From assembly GCA_024276015.1 (NCBI GenBank), contig JAJRXZ010000038.1, positions 1-46,604 on the forward strand: a DNA stretch of 46,604 nucleotides, in the 5' to 3' direction. The translations under genes were made by a program, and so were the position numbers. The stretch is from Spirochaetota bacterium (GTDB lineage: Bacteria; Spirochaetota; UBA4802; UBA5550). Shown here one piece after another: positions 18,889 through 27,403 of this stretch (position 1 is the stretch's first letter; every line of letters starts with the position of its first letter). Below the pieces are notes generated by a model. It was not told the origin of the DNA. It did no database searches and saw nothing but the letters and a program-made list of their open reading frames with translations.

Positions 18889-20592
18889 TTAAAGAACTTT
18901 TACTTTATTAATTTCATGGCCCTTAGGATCAAAAAGGTGTATAGCGCACGCCAGACACGGGTCAAATGAATGCACTGTTCTTAGTGCCTCAAGCGGCCTG
19001 TTATTATCGGCAATAGGATTGCCGACAAGCGCCTCTTCATAGGGTCCGCGCTGATTGTTTCCGTCTCTTGGCCCTGCATTCCATGTAGAAGGAACAACAG
19101 CCTGATATTTCTTTATCTTACCCTTTTCAATTATACACCAGTGAGAAAGTATTCCCCTCGGCGCTTCATGAAAACCGACTCCCCGAATTTCTTTATCCGG
19201 ATATTTAAAATCGGTGGCAATCGAATAATCGCCTTTGCCGATATTATTGACAAGCAATTCCCAGTGCTTCACTGCAATATCGCCGAGCATTGCGCATCTG
19301 ATCGCTCTTGCCGCATGCCTTCCCAGAGTTGACATGAGTATTGTAGGCTTTCTATACTGCTTGGGGATTCTCTTGAGAGTTTCGCCAACCCATTTCATTG
19401 TTAATGGGTGGTTCTGAGCAAAACCGACAATGACCTGAGAAACAGGACCAACCTGCATAGGCACATATTTGCCGCCAACTTTAAATCTCGGAGCTTTGAC
19501 AAAAGTATATTTTTTCTTACCGTCAAATTCAGTATACTCGGGAATCGTATCCTCTTCCCATGGATGTTTGATCCAAGCACCTTTGTACCATGAATGGTGA
19601 ATACTCTCTGCAACGTTCTTTCTCCAGTACGGATCATTGGCATTCCGGATCTTTTTAACTGTTTTAACATCGTTATTAACAACTGTTCCGCCCGGCAGAT
19701 CCGATTTGCTGTGGTTTACGTCAAGATACAGATCCGGAGCAGCAAGATAATTGGGAACTCCGCCGCCGATTGAGAACCATTCGGGATAAAAAGAACCTAC
19801 TGCCGCGACATCGGGCAGATACACATTGTGCACAAAGCTTATTATTTTATCAAGGAGAGTTTTGACCTCAAGAAGTTTCTCCATATTCAGTGCAGAATCG
19901 TCATCCGGATCAATTGCAGTTGACACGCCGCCCACACAGAGGTTCTGCACGTGGGGATTTTTGCCGCCGAGAATTGCATATGCCTTTGTGGCATATCTCT
20001 GATATTCAAGAGCCTGAAGATAATGTACAACAGCAAGAAGATTTACTTCCGGCGGAAGTTTCATTGCCTTATGGCCCCAGTATCCGTTGGCAAATATTCC
20101 CAATCTTCCTTTGTCAACAAAACCTTTTATTTTCTCCTTTACAGCCTTAAACTCCTGAACGCTGTTTCTGGGCCAGTCGGATATAGACTGAGCGATCTGC
20201 GCCGCTTTCTTAGGATCGGCTTTAAGAGCTGAAACAACATCCACCCAGTCAAGAGCGGCCAGGTGATAAAAATGTACTGTATGGTCATGAAGCCCATGCG
20301 CCAGTAACATTAAATTTCTGATATATTCTGCATTTATAGGGATTTTGATCTGTAGTGCATTTTCAACGCTTCTCACGGAAGCAATCGCATGAACAGTGGT
20401 TCAGACCCCGCAAAAACGCTGCGTAATGAACCAGGCATCATTCGGATGCTTCCCTTCTAATATTTTTTCAATACCCCGGAACATCTGACCGGATGACCAG
20501 GCATTTTTAACTTTGCCACCCTCTACATCGATATCGATTCTCAAATGTCCCTCGATTCGAGTTATAGGATCAATAACAATCTTTTTTGCCAT
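18889..20592 (-). CDS. hybC: Periplasmic Hyb-type [NiFe] hydrogenase large subunit with an in-frame UGA, read as selenocysteine in the N-terminal Ni-binding motif
   Basis: The 567-residue product is continuous only if the TGA at 20403-20401 (codon 64) is decoded. The 63 codons before it end RFCGV, and the same frame resumes TTVHAIASVRSVENAL. Family members read RxCGVCTTVHAxASVRAVE here, so the TGA replaces the second Cys of the L1 motif, the residue that bridges Ni and Fe. The start is typical (KIVIDPITRIEGHLRIDIDVEGG, with AAGGAAAGGAAA upstream). The histidine-rich HDHTVHFYHLAALDWVDV segment of group 1 enzymes is present. The C-terminal motif is an ordinary DPCLACAIH, followed by a 15-residue tail for protease removal. 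No other frame damage is seen across 567 codons. A hairpin after the TGA matches the bacterial SECIS geometry. The alternatives are a one-base sequencing error (TGT/TGC to TGA) or a recent nonsense mutation. With HybA and HybB it should exchange electrons with the quinone pool. Confidence 0.9.
20368..20403 (-). promoter_or_regulatory. Candidate bacterial SECIS element directly after the in-frame UGA
   Basis: On the minus strand the UGA (20403-20401) is followed, after 18 nt, by a perfect five-pair stem GCUUC/GAAGC (20382-20378 with 20372-20368). The stem closes a five-base loop CGUGA. The loop begins 23 nt after the UGA, and its second and third bases are G and U. Known bacterial SECIS elements have the apical loop roughly 16-37 nt downstream, with a G in the first two loop positions, as the GU loop bases in E. 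coli fdhF contact SelB. A U·G pair can extend the stem by one. The fit is inferred by hand; folding energy was not computed. Confidence 0.6.
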
Positions 20593-20656
20593 TTTTTATT
20601 TCCTTTCCTTAAAGTTATTTTCTTACAAATAAATCTTATATATTAACTACCTGCAT

Positions 20657-21835
20657 CTATTTATGTTCTGCCGGCAAAATTGGCAGTACTCTCAAAAACA
20701 ACAGGTATAACAGAAACTCTGCTGATATTAAGGCAAAAGTTCCCATAGTCTCCATTACTGACGGAACATAATTATAATTTGAACCGGGATTATATCCGAT
20801 AATATACACATTTATCCTGTATAGTGAAGCTCCGAAAATCAGGAACAATGCGCTGATGAATATAAATCTGGGAGAAGAGGAAAACTTAACCGCAATCATT
20901 AATATTGTGCCTATTATTACAGCTATAATTTCCAGCCAGAAATATGTTGATAATGTTCCGCTCGAAGACATTAACCCTGCCTTACCCTCGCTTAACAGAC
21001 TGAAAAATCTGATGGCGATCCATATTACGGCAAGCGCTGCCGTTAAAGGCGCCAGATTACGAAGCATAGTCACTTCATATTTTCTCTTGAGATAAAAAGA
21101 AGAATACAAAGCTTCAATAGCTACCACGCTGTATCCCATGAAACCGATAGATATCAAAAACAATATGGGCAGAAAGGGAGTATGCCACAGAGGATGCAGT
21201 TTGGTTTTTGCTATTGCCATCATTGTACCAAGCGAAGACTGGTGCATGATGGGAAGCAGAATACCAAGAGTTATTACCACTATTAACAGCTTATTAGCTC
21301 CATCCTTCTTCTCATTCAGTTTATTAACTATGCTCTTAATAAATCCTATTTTCATTATACCCGAATCTTCACCTTTTTCATGAAGAACAGGCGTAAATTC
21401 CAGCCACAAGACAATTGTGTAAGCAAGGATACATATCGCTACTTCAAAAAGTACCGAGTGTGTATTCCATCTCCAGGGAAGAAGCAGAGTATAAAAATTC
21501 CACCATCTTCCAAGGTCGATAATTACCGAAAGACCTGCAATCGAATATCCGAAAGCCGATGTCATAACTGCGGAGCGGATCAACGGATGGTAACTGCCCT
21601 TATTGAACACATAGATAAGAATAGCCATCAAAAATCCGCCTGTTCCAATTGCAGTGCCCACAACAACGTCAATGGCAATCCAGATCCCCCAAGGGAACCC
21701 GGCACTCATATTAGTAGTTGGCCCAAGTCCTATAAAAAATCGGATCAAAAATATAATCAACCCCAGCAGAACGAATGCCAACGCTATTTTACCAAATAAA
21801 GGTTGCTGCGCTAAACTACCCTCTGACTTTTTCAT
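20657..21835 (-). CDS. hybB: Hydrogenase membrane subunit, HybB/NrfD family
   Basis: 392 residues with about ten membrane helices. NrfD-like proteins are haem-free integral subunits that pass electrons between an iron-sulfur partner and the quinone pool, and in some complexes move protons. Recognisable family segments are GPTTNMSAGFPWGIWIAIDVVVGTAIGTGGF, the RSAVMTSAFGYSIAGLSVIIDLGRWW helix, and the periplasmic NVYIIGYNPGSNYNYVPS loop near the C-terminus. The gene sits between hybA (10-base gap) and the large subunit (64-base gap), the classical hybOABC order. Confidence 0.93.
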   Translation of the reverse strand: MKKSEGSLAQQPLFGKIALAFVLLGLIIFLIRFFIGLGPTTNMSAGFPWGIWIAIDVVVGTAIGTGGFLMAILIYVFNKGSYHPLIRSAVMTSAFGYSIAGLSVIIDLGRWWNFYTLLLPWRWNTHSVLFEVAICILAYTIVLWLEFTPVLHEKGEDSGIMKIGFIKSIVNKLNEKKDGANKLLIVVITLGILLPIMHQSSLGTMMAIAKTKLHPLWHTPFLPILFLISIGFMGYSVVAIEALYSSFYLKRKYEVTMLRNLAPLTAALAVIWIAIRFFSLLSEGKAGLMSSSGTLSTYFWLEIIAVIIGTILMIAVKFSSSPRFIFISALFLIFGASLYRINVYIIGYNPGSNYNYVPSVMETMGTFALISAEFLLYLLFLRVLPILPAEHK

Positions 21836-21845
21836 TTTCTATTCC

Positions 21846-22745
21846 TTAACCTTCATTTTCTTCACCGGCAACTTTTTTAAAGTTCTTTGACACCGGTATA
21901 AACAACAGGAAGAATGCCACAACCGGCGCAATAAACCATGAATATATTGCCTGGATTGATTCAGTTATTACAGCGGGTGACTCATCTCCAAGATTTTTCG
22001 GGAAACCGAGTTCGTCAAAATCCTTCCCTGCTATATAGAGAATATTTGTTCCGCCGCCATCTTTCTCACCATAAACTTTCGGAACATATTTTTTCGGGTT
22101 CTTCTTAATTCTCTTCTTAGCTTCAGCGAGAAGTTTCTTCCTTGTACCGAAAATCAATGCTCCCGAAGGACAAACATCCACACATGCGGTGATCCCCCTG
22201 GTCTTTAAATTAGTCTCTTTGCACATTGTGCACTTGATAATTTTGGGGAATTTTTTGTCCCATTCAAACTGAATTATATCAAAGGGGCATGCCACCATAC
22301 AATAACGGCACCCAATACATACGCTGGGATCGTTATAGACTATGCCTGTCTTTTCATCAATCCTCATTGCCTTGACAGGGCATGCTGAAACACAGGCAGG
22401 GTGGAGACAGTGCATGCACTGCCTTTTTATAAATGTCCCTTTGTCCTTAGTATCGTCCAAAAAAACTCTTATTGCCGTACGAGATCGCTCTGACAGATCC
22501 AGCGGCCTGTCATGGGAAAAAAGCTCTGCATCATTTATCTGATTACAGGCGCTTGTGCATGACCTGCAGCCTATACATTTTGTCGAATCGAAGAGATAAC
22601 TTACATTATTCCCAGCATCCGACGCAGATGGTTTTGCTCCGGCCGAGTTCGGCAATCCGGCAATCACCAGAGGAGCCGCAACCATCCCCTTCAGGAAATC
22701 CTGCCTTTTTAACAAAACCTGATTTTTTGAAGTTTTATCTTTCAT
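21846..22745 (-). CDS. hybA: Hydrogenase ferredoxin-like subunit HybA, exported
   Basis: 299 residues. An N-terminal Tat-like signal reads LKRQDFLKGMVAAPLVIAGLP, where the usual twin arginine is Lys-Arg. Four cysteine clusters for [4Fe-4S] centres follow: CIGCRSCTSACNQ, CMHCLHPACVSACP, CIGCRYCMVACP and CTMCKETN...CVDVCP. A C-terminal membrane helix (YSWFIAPVVAFFLLFIPV) should anchor it on the periplasmic face next to HybB. It would wire the small subunit to the quinone-reactive HybB. The gene is tightly packed: two bases after the small subunit and ten before hybB. Confidence 0.94.
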   Translation of the reverse strand: MKDKTSKNQVLLKRQDFLKGMVAAPLVIAGLPNSAGAKPSASDAGNNVSYLFDSTKCIGCRSCTSACNQINDAELFSHDRPLDLSERSRTAIRVFLDDTKDKGTFIKRQCMHCLHPACVSACPVKAMRIDEKTGIVYNDPSVCIGCRYCMVACPFDIIQFEWDKKFPKIIKCTMCKETNLKTRGITACVDVCPSGALIFGTRKKLLAEAKKRIKKNPKKYVPKVYGEKDGGGTNILYIAGKDFDELGFPKNLGDESPAVITESIQAIYSWFIAPVVAFFLLFIPVSKNFKKVAGEENEG

Positions 22746-22747
22746 TT

Positions 22748-23869
22748 TTATTCTTCTTCCTTATTTGGAAGTTTTGCTGCAACAGCACCTGCAAATCCGG
22801 CTACTGCGCCTATGGCTGCAGCTGCAATAGCTACTCCGACCATACTGCCGCTGCCTCTTTCCTTGGCTTCTCCCGGCATTTCAAAGGTCTCGATAACTTC
22901 TTTTTCAAGACACTTCGGAGCTTTTGCGGCAAGAATTTTTGGTGATTTATAGAGCGAAACATCAAAGGCAATATTTTTTTCAGTACATCCGACGCAGGGA
23001 TGTCCTGTAGAAACGGGCCAAACATTTGCTTCATTAAATTTTATAGCGCTGCAATTTGCATGAGTAACAGGCCCTTTGCAACCCATAACATATAAGCAGT
23101 AGCCTTTTCGATGTCCTTCATCGCCATATTTTCTGACGAATCTTCCGGCATCAAAATGAGCTTTTCTTTCGCAATGATCGTGCAGCGTTCTTCCGTATGC
23201 AAATAAAGGTCTGCCCAGCTTGTCAAGTTTCGGCAGCCTCTTAAATGTCAGATAATACATAACCGCTGACAGGAGGTTATAGGGGTTAGGCGGACATCCG
23301 GGCAGGTTTATCAACGCCTTTCCTTTTATCAGATCGCCCACACCCACGGCTCCCGTAGGATTCGGTTTGGCAGAAGGAACCCCGCCAAACGACGCGCAGC
23401 TTCCAATTGCTATAATTGCCGCGGCGCCGGCTGAGGCCTCTTTAAGCATGGATAGAGCCGTCTCTCCTCCTATTTTACAATATATGCCGTTTTCTTTTGT
23501 GGGGATTGCTCCTTCAACAATAAGTACATATTTCCCCTTATTTTTACTCATTGCCCCTTTCAACACTTCATGTGCCTGTTTGCCTGCGGCTGCCATGAGA
23601 GTTTCATGGTAATCAAGCGATATCAGGTCCAAGATCAACTGGCCGATCGCAGGGTGCGAAGTTCTCAGAAGCGATTCGGTACATCCTGTGCACTCCTGAA
23701 AATGCAGCCATATAACCGGCGGCCTGGTATCCTTTTTTACTTCCGCGGCAAGAACCTTCGCCATAGAAGGCGGCAAACCCAATGTTGCAGCGGCAATCGA
23801 ACAATACTTTAAAAAGTCCTTACGCGAAATACGACTTAATCCTTTTGTTAGTCCATCACCTTCCAACAT
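22748..23869 (-). CDS. hybO: Periplasmic [NiFe] hydrogenase small subunit
   Basis: 373 residues. This subunit holds three iron-sulfur clusters that carry electrons from the active site. A Tat-type signal (RISRKDFLKYCSIAAATLGLPP) is present, with RK in place of RR. Cluster ligands are visible in ECTGCTESLLRT (proximal), GSCASFGG, LPGCPPNPYNLLSAV, HDHCERKAHFDAG and CLYVMGCKGP (distal), and HPCVGCTE. The C-terminus has a hydrophobic helix (MVGVAIAAAAIGAVAGFAGAV) that can anchor it in the membrane. It is the first gene of the operon, which is transcribed away from hypF across a 630-base divergent control region. Confidence 0.95.
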   Translation of the reverse strand: MLEGDGLTKGLSRISRKDFLKYCSIAAATLGLPPSMAKVLAAEVKKDTRPPVIWLHFQECTGCTESLLRTSHPAIGQLILDLISLDYHETLMAAAGKQAHEVLKGAMSKNKGKYVLIVEGAIPTKENGIYCKIGGETALSMLKEASAGAAAIIAIGSCASFGGVPSAKPNPTGAVGVGDLIKGKALINLPGCPPNPYNLLSAVMYYLTFKRLPKLDKLGRPLFAYGRTLHDHCERKAHFDAGRFVRKYGDEGHRKGYCLYVMGCKGPVTHANCSAIKFNEANVWPVSTGHPCVGCTEKNIAFDVSLYKSPKILAAKAPKCLEKEVIETFEMPGEAKERGSGSMVGVAIAAAAIGAVAGFAGAVAAKLPNKEEE

Positions 23870-23919
23870 GCCTATCTCCTTCTAGAATTATTTAGAGTTT
23901 AAAAAAATCATGTATGCTT

Positions 23920-23959
23920 AAAATTATATAATTTTATAAAAATTTTATTATATAATTTT
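23920..23959. promoter_or_regulatory. AT-only inverted repeat upstream of the hydrogenase small subunit
   Basis: AAAATTATATAA (23920-23931) and TTATATAATTTT (23948-23959) are perfect inverted 12-mers with a 16-base spacer, 51-90 bases before the small-subunit start. It could be an operator or a promoter-proximal element. In such AT-rich DNA it may also arise by chance. Confidence 0.3.
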
Positions 23960-24152
23960 TTAATGAAAAATGTAGTCGGTTTTTTATAATTTTGTCAACA
24001 ACTTTTTTATTTGACAGAATTAATGTCGTCTCTATTCACAGGATAAAAAGACATTTTATAAAAACTTGTACCATCAAAGTTCCCGCGGCAAATATTTTCC
24101 CCATAAAAATTCAGACAAAGTATCAACTGTAAGTATATTTACTTATCAGCCT

Positions 24153-24360
24153 TCAATGAATTCCGCCTCTGAAAAGAATATTTGATTTTAACTCTGCGCT
24201 CAATGATCCGGGCATTATCAAATCCACCTTATTGTTCAGTATATCCTCAAGTAAATATGAAGTGTCCATAAAATTATCAATATTCTTTATGGCCTTTTGT
24301 AAAGATCACAATAATATCAATAAAGGAAGCATTTGGAAATAACAACAGCAGCTTGAGAGA
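24153..24360 (-). pseudogene. Remnant of an MNT-domain nucleotidyltransferase (MntA-like antitoxin family)
   Basis: Reading the minus strand, one frame gives FIDIIVIFTKGHK. It then shifts by one base near 24285 into NIDNFMDTSYLLEDIL, NNKVDLIMPGSLSAEL and ILFRGGIH before a stop at 24155-24153. This follows the minimal-nucleotidyltransferase pattern SDIDLLVEF...FMDLSFLLEELLGRKVDLVTPESLSPY...IL. The catalytic GSxARG segment is missing, so the gene is frameshifted and truncated. No HEPN toxin partner is seen beside it. Confidence 0.6.
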
Positions 24361-24499
24361 GTATCCGCCTGTAATAATAAAAAATATTTTGTATTGACAA
24401 TGTGGGTCACCTCATAAAATTCAATAGACAATAGACAGAGGCTCATGATCGATTAAAAAATTACACAGTGGAAGTACCGGCCAATAATCAGGACAGCAA

Positions 24500-26773
24500 A
24501 TGCAAAAAGCCTACAAAATCAGAATTAAGGGTATAGTTCAGGGCGTGGGATTCAGACCCTTTATTTATAAACTCGCAAAAGAGGAAAAAATAAAGGGCAT
24601 TGTATTAAATGATACTGAAGGAGTGATCATTTATGCGGAACCGGGTTCGAAACCTATGGATTCATTTATTGAAAAGATAAAAAAAGAGAAACCGCCTGTT
24701 TCAATAATAGACTCAATTGAGATTTCTGAAAAAAACTTTGAAGGATATAAAACATTTTCTATTGAAAAGAGCAGGCTTACGGACCGCAGAGCAGCCTTTA
24801 TTCCTCCCGACATTTCAATGTGCGCCGATTGTGAAGAAGAATTTTTTTCCAAAGCAGATTTCAGACATCACTACCCATTTATAACATGCATTAATTGCGG
24901 CCCCAGGTTCAGTATAATAAAAGACATCCCCTACGACAGGATCAACACAGCAATGGACGCATTTCCAATGTGCAGCCGCTGCAGAACTGAATATGAAGAC
25001 CCTGAAAACAGAAGATTCCACTCACAGCCCAATGCATGCTCCAGGTGCGGCCCTCAACTTACACTTTATGACAGCAACAAAAATCCAATAATAGATAAAG
25101 ATGCCGGTAGAATTGCCGAATTTACATTTAATAAACTTCAAAACGGTTCTATCGTAGCCATAAAGGGTACAGGAGGATACCTCCTTGCAGTAAACGCTGA
25201 AGATGATGATGCCATAAAAAGGCTCAGGATACTCAAGGGACGGGCATTTAAACCCTTTGCGCTCATGTGCGGCGCCATTGATACAATTGAAGATTTTCTC
25301 CATGTATCTGAAAAAGAGAAAGAACTTCTTCTTTCAAGAGAAAGGCCCATTGTGCTTTTAAGAATAAAAAAGAAAAAAGTAAGCAAACTGGTTGCGCCCG
25401 GGCTGACATATCTCGGTGTAATGCTGCCCTACATTCCCTTTCAGCACCATATCTTTTCCTTAGAGAAAGATATGGTGCTCATAATGACAAGCGGAAATAT
25501 CTCCGAAGAACCCATAGCCTATGATGATGAAGATGCCTTTGGCAGATTAAAGAATATTGCTGATTATTTCATTGCATACAACAGGGAGATAACAGCACCG
25601 ACTGATGACAGCGTAATGTTTGCAATTGGAGACGAAGCATATTTCATCAGGAGGTCAAGAAGCTTTGTGCCTGTCCCCTTTAAATCGGTAACGTCAAAAA
25701 AACATCTTATAGCAACAGGAGGAGATATTAAGAACAGCTTTGCCCTTGCAAAGGAGGATATTATTATTTTAAGCCAGTATCTTGGCGACCTTGCGGCACC
25801 ATCGGGATATGAGCTCTTTGATAAAATGTTCCATCACTTTCAGCATCTTTACGATTTTTCACCGGAAGCGGTAATCGCCGACATGCACCCCGGCTATTAT
25901 ACAACAAAGATAGCCGACAAACTCGAAGCAGAGGGGCTTAAGAGAATTAATGTTCAGCACCATCATGCCCATATAGTATCCGTTATGGAAGAACATAAGC
26001 TCAATGACGAAGTTATTGGAATTTCCTTTGACGGAACCGGTTACGGAACAGACGGCACATTATGGGGAAGCGAATTTCTCATTTCAACAAGAAGGGATTT
26101 TTTACGGGCCGCTCATTTTGACTGCTTTCCCCTTCCGGGCGGAGAAAAGGCAATTTATGATGTATGGAAGACCGGCATATCCCTTTTGCAAAAAGCATTC
26201 GGAAATGATATACCCCTTATGTCAAAAGAGAACAATAAGGACATTATACTTGATATGATTGAAAAGAATATCAACTCTCCTCTTGCCTGCAGTATAGGCA
26301 GAATATTTGACGGAACAGCGGCAATTCTCGGCATTTCACGCAGCATAAGCGCAGAAGCGGAAGCTGCAATGCTCCTGGAAGAAGCTGCAATAAAAGGGTG
26401 CTCTGAAAAAATCAAAAAAAATGCCTTTGTTATACCTTATAGTGATTCCAATACAATTACAGTAAGTACATCCGCTCTAATAAAATACATTGTTGAAACA
26501 ATTAACAAGGGATATACAATTGAAGAGACAGCTTTTATGTTCCATGCGTCCATAGCCCGCACAACTGTGGAAATTGCCGGAATATTGCGCGAAAAATATT
26601 CGGTTAATAGAATTGCTCTTTGCGGCGGAGTTTTCCAGAACAAGCTGCTTTTGAGTTTAATAAGAGAATCTCTTACAAACAACAAATTTGATGTTTTTAT
26701 TAACAATCATGCGCCTCTTAACGACGGCTCAATAGCTCTGGGACAGATCGCTATCGGCAAATCCCTTCTGTGA
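24500..26773 (+). CDS. hypF: Hydrogenase maturation carbamoyltransferase HypF
   Basis: 757 residues, the usual length. HypF converts carbamoyl phosphate to carbamoyl-adenylate and loads HypE, the first step of CN ligand synthesis. Domains in order: acylphosphatase-like (IRIKGIVQGVGFRPFIYKLA, 1-90); two zinc-finger units (CADCEEEFF...CINCGPRF and CSRCRTEYEDP...CSRCGPQ, about 105-185); a YrdC-like domain (IVAIKGTGGYLLA, ILKGRAFKPFALM, about 200-380); and a Kae1-like carbamoyltransferase domain (NVQHHHAHIVSVMEEH, SFDGTGYGTDGTLWGSEFL, CGGVFQNKLLLSLI). It opens the plus-strand hydrogenase cluster, divergent from hypABCDE. Confidence 0.97.
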   Translation: MQKAYKIRIKGIVQGVGFRPFIYKLAKEEKIKGIVLNDTEGVIIYAEPGSKPMDSFIEKIKKEKPPVSIIDSIEISEKNFEGYKTFSIEKSRLTDRRAAFIPPDISMCADCEEEFFSKADFRHHYPFITCINCGPRFSIIKDIPYDRINTAMDAFPMCSRCRTEYEDPENRRFHSQPNACSRCGPQLTLYDSNKNPIIDKDAGRIAEFTFNKLQNGSIVAIKGTGGYLLAVNAEDDDAIKRLRILKGRAFKPFALMCGAIDTIEDFLHVSEKEKELLLSRERPIVLLRIKKKKVSKLVAPGLTYLGVMLPYIPFQHHIFSLEKDMVLIMTSGNISEEPIAYDDEDAFGRLKNIADYFIAYNREITAPTDDSVMFAIGDEAYFIRRSRSFVPVPFKSVTSKKHLIATGGDIKNSFALAKEDIIILSQYLGDLAAPSGYELFDKMFHHFQHLYDFSPEAVIADMHPGYYTTKIADKLEAEGLKRINVQHHHAHIVSVMEEHKLNDEVIGISFDGTGYGTDGTLWGSEFLISTRRDFLRAAHFDCFPLPGGEKAIYDVWKTGISLLQKAFGNDIPLMSKENNKDIILDMIEKNINSPLACSIGRIFDGTAAILGISRSISAEAEAAMLLEEAAIKGCSEKIKKNAFVIPYSDSNTITVSTSALIKYIVETINKGYTIEETAFMFHASIARTTVEIAGILREKYSVNRIALCGGVFQNKLLLSLIRESLTNNKFDVFINNHAPLNDGSIALGQIAIGKSLL

Positions 26774-26912
26774 AATTAGCATAAACGAAAATGTTTTCCT
26801 TCAATACTATATTTTTCGTATATATTCATTTTTAAAATCATATAAAAAAATTTGTGTCATTTTTAAAAATTTGTTGTATATTATTTAAAACGCTATTTAA
26901 TTTATTAAAACT

Positions 26913-27386
26913 ATGAAAAATTTAATAATTGGCATTGGGAATCTGATTCTTGGAGACGATGCAGTGGGGCCTCTCATAGTAAGAGAACTGCAAAAAAGTC
27001 TTTTTCAGCACAGACACAATTTCGATTTCAAAGAAAACTACTCCGTGGGACTCGATTTTCTTGATGAAATTCGCAATTATAAAAGAGTTATGATCATTGA
27101 CAGCCTTAACGATGATAATTATAATCCCGGTTCATGTATTGAATTAAAACCTGAAGAGTTGGAATATGCAGTAAACAGGCGCTTCTTAACATCGCACGGA
27201 CTAAATCTGCCTGTATTATGGGAATTCGGAGAAAAAATCGGATTGAATTTGCCCCATGAATGTATTATATTTGGAGTAGTAACGAAGGAAAATTTTTCAT
27301 TCAATGAAAATCTGTCCGATGATATAAGATCATCATTTCACAGTATTACGGATACTATCCGCAAAAAGGCTTCAGCCTGGATTTAA
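26913..27386 (+). CDS. Hydrogenase maturation endopeptidase, probably for the Mvh-type large subunit
   Basis: 157 residues starting KNLIIGIGNLILGDDAVGPLIV, the conserved beginning of the HyaD/HycI/HoxW-type protease fold with the first acidic nickel ligand in GDD. The second acid is in VMIIDSLNDD, and the histidine is in FLTSHGLNLPVLWEFG. Position directly before hdrA-mvhDGA (17 bases to hdrA) argues that it processes MvhA after the His of DPCLGCATH. It differs clearly from the other protease in the window. There is a 139-base gap to hypF, and no strong ribosome-binding site is visible before the ATG. Confidence 0.87.
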   Translation: MKNLIIGIGNLILGDDAVGPLIVRELQKSLFQHRHNFDFKENYSVGLDFLDEIRNYKRVMIIDSLNDDNYNPGSCIELKPEELEYAVNRRFLTSHGLNLPVLWEFGEKIGLNLPHECIIFGVVTKENFSFNENLSDDIRSSFHSITDTIRKKASAWI

Positions 27387-27403
27387 ACCTTGGGAGAATA
27401 AAA

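Larger units (their letters stand above)
23870..24499. other. 630-base divergent intergenic region between the hydrogenase operon and hypF
   Basis: No intact gene is present. The left third is extremely A+T-rich and holds an inverted repeat (23920-23959). The middle (24153-24360, minus strand) is a decayed MNT-type nucleotidyltransferase gene. The right end contains a TTGACA (24394-24399) followed 15 bases later by TAAAAT (24415-24420). This is a possible but short-spaced sigma-70 promoter for hypF. Promoters for both operons should lie in this interval. Confidence 0.6.

Noticed and set aside
20376..20592. Large subunit as two separate genes (a 63-residue peptide and a protein starting at a GTG at 20376)
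   Set aside because: The two parts are in the same frame, join exactly across one TGA at a ligand position, and the second part would lack the essential N-terminal motif. The GTG is the conserved Val of ASVRSVE.
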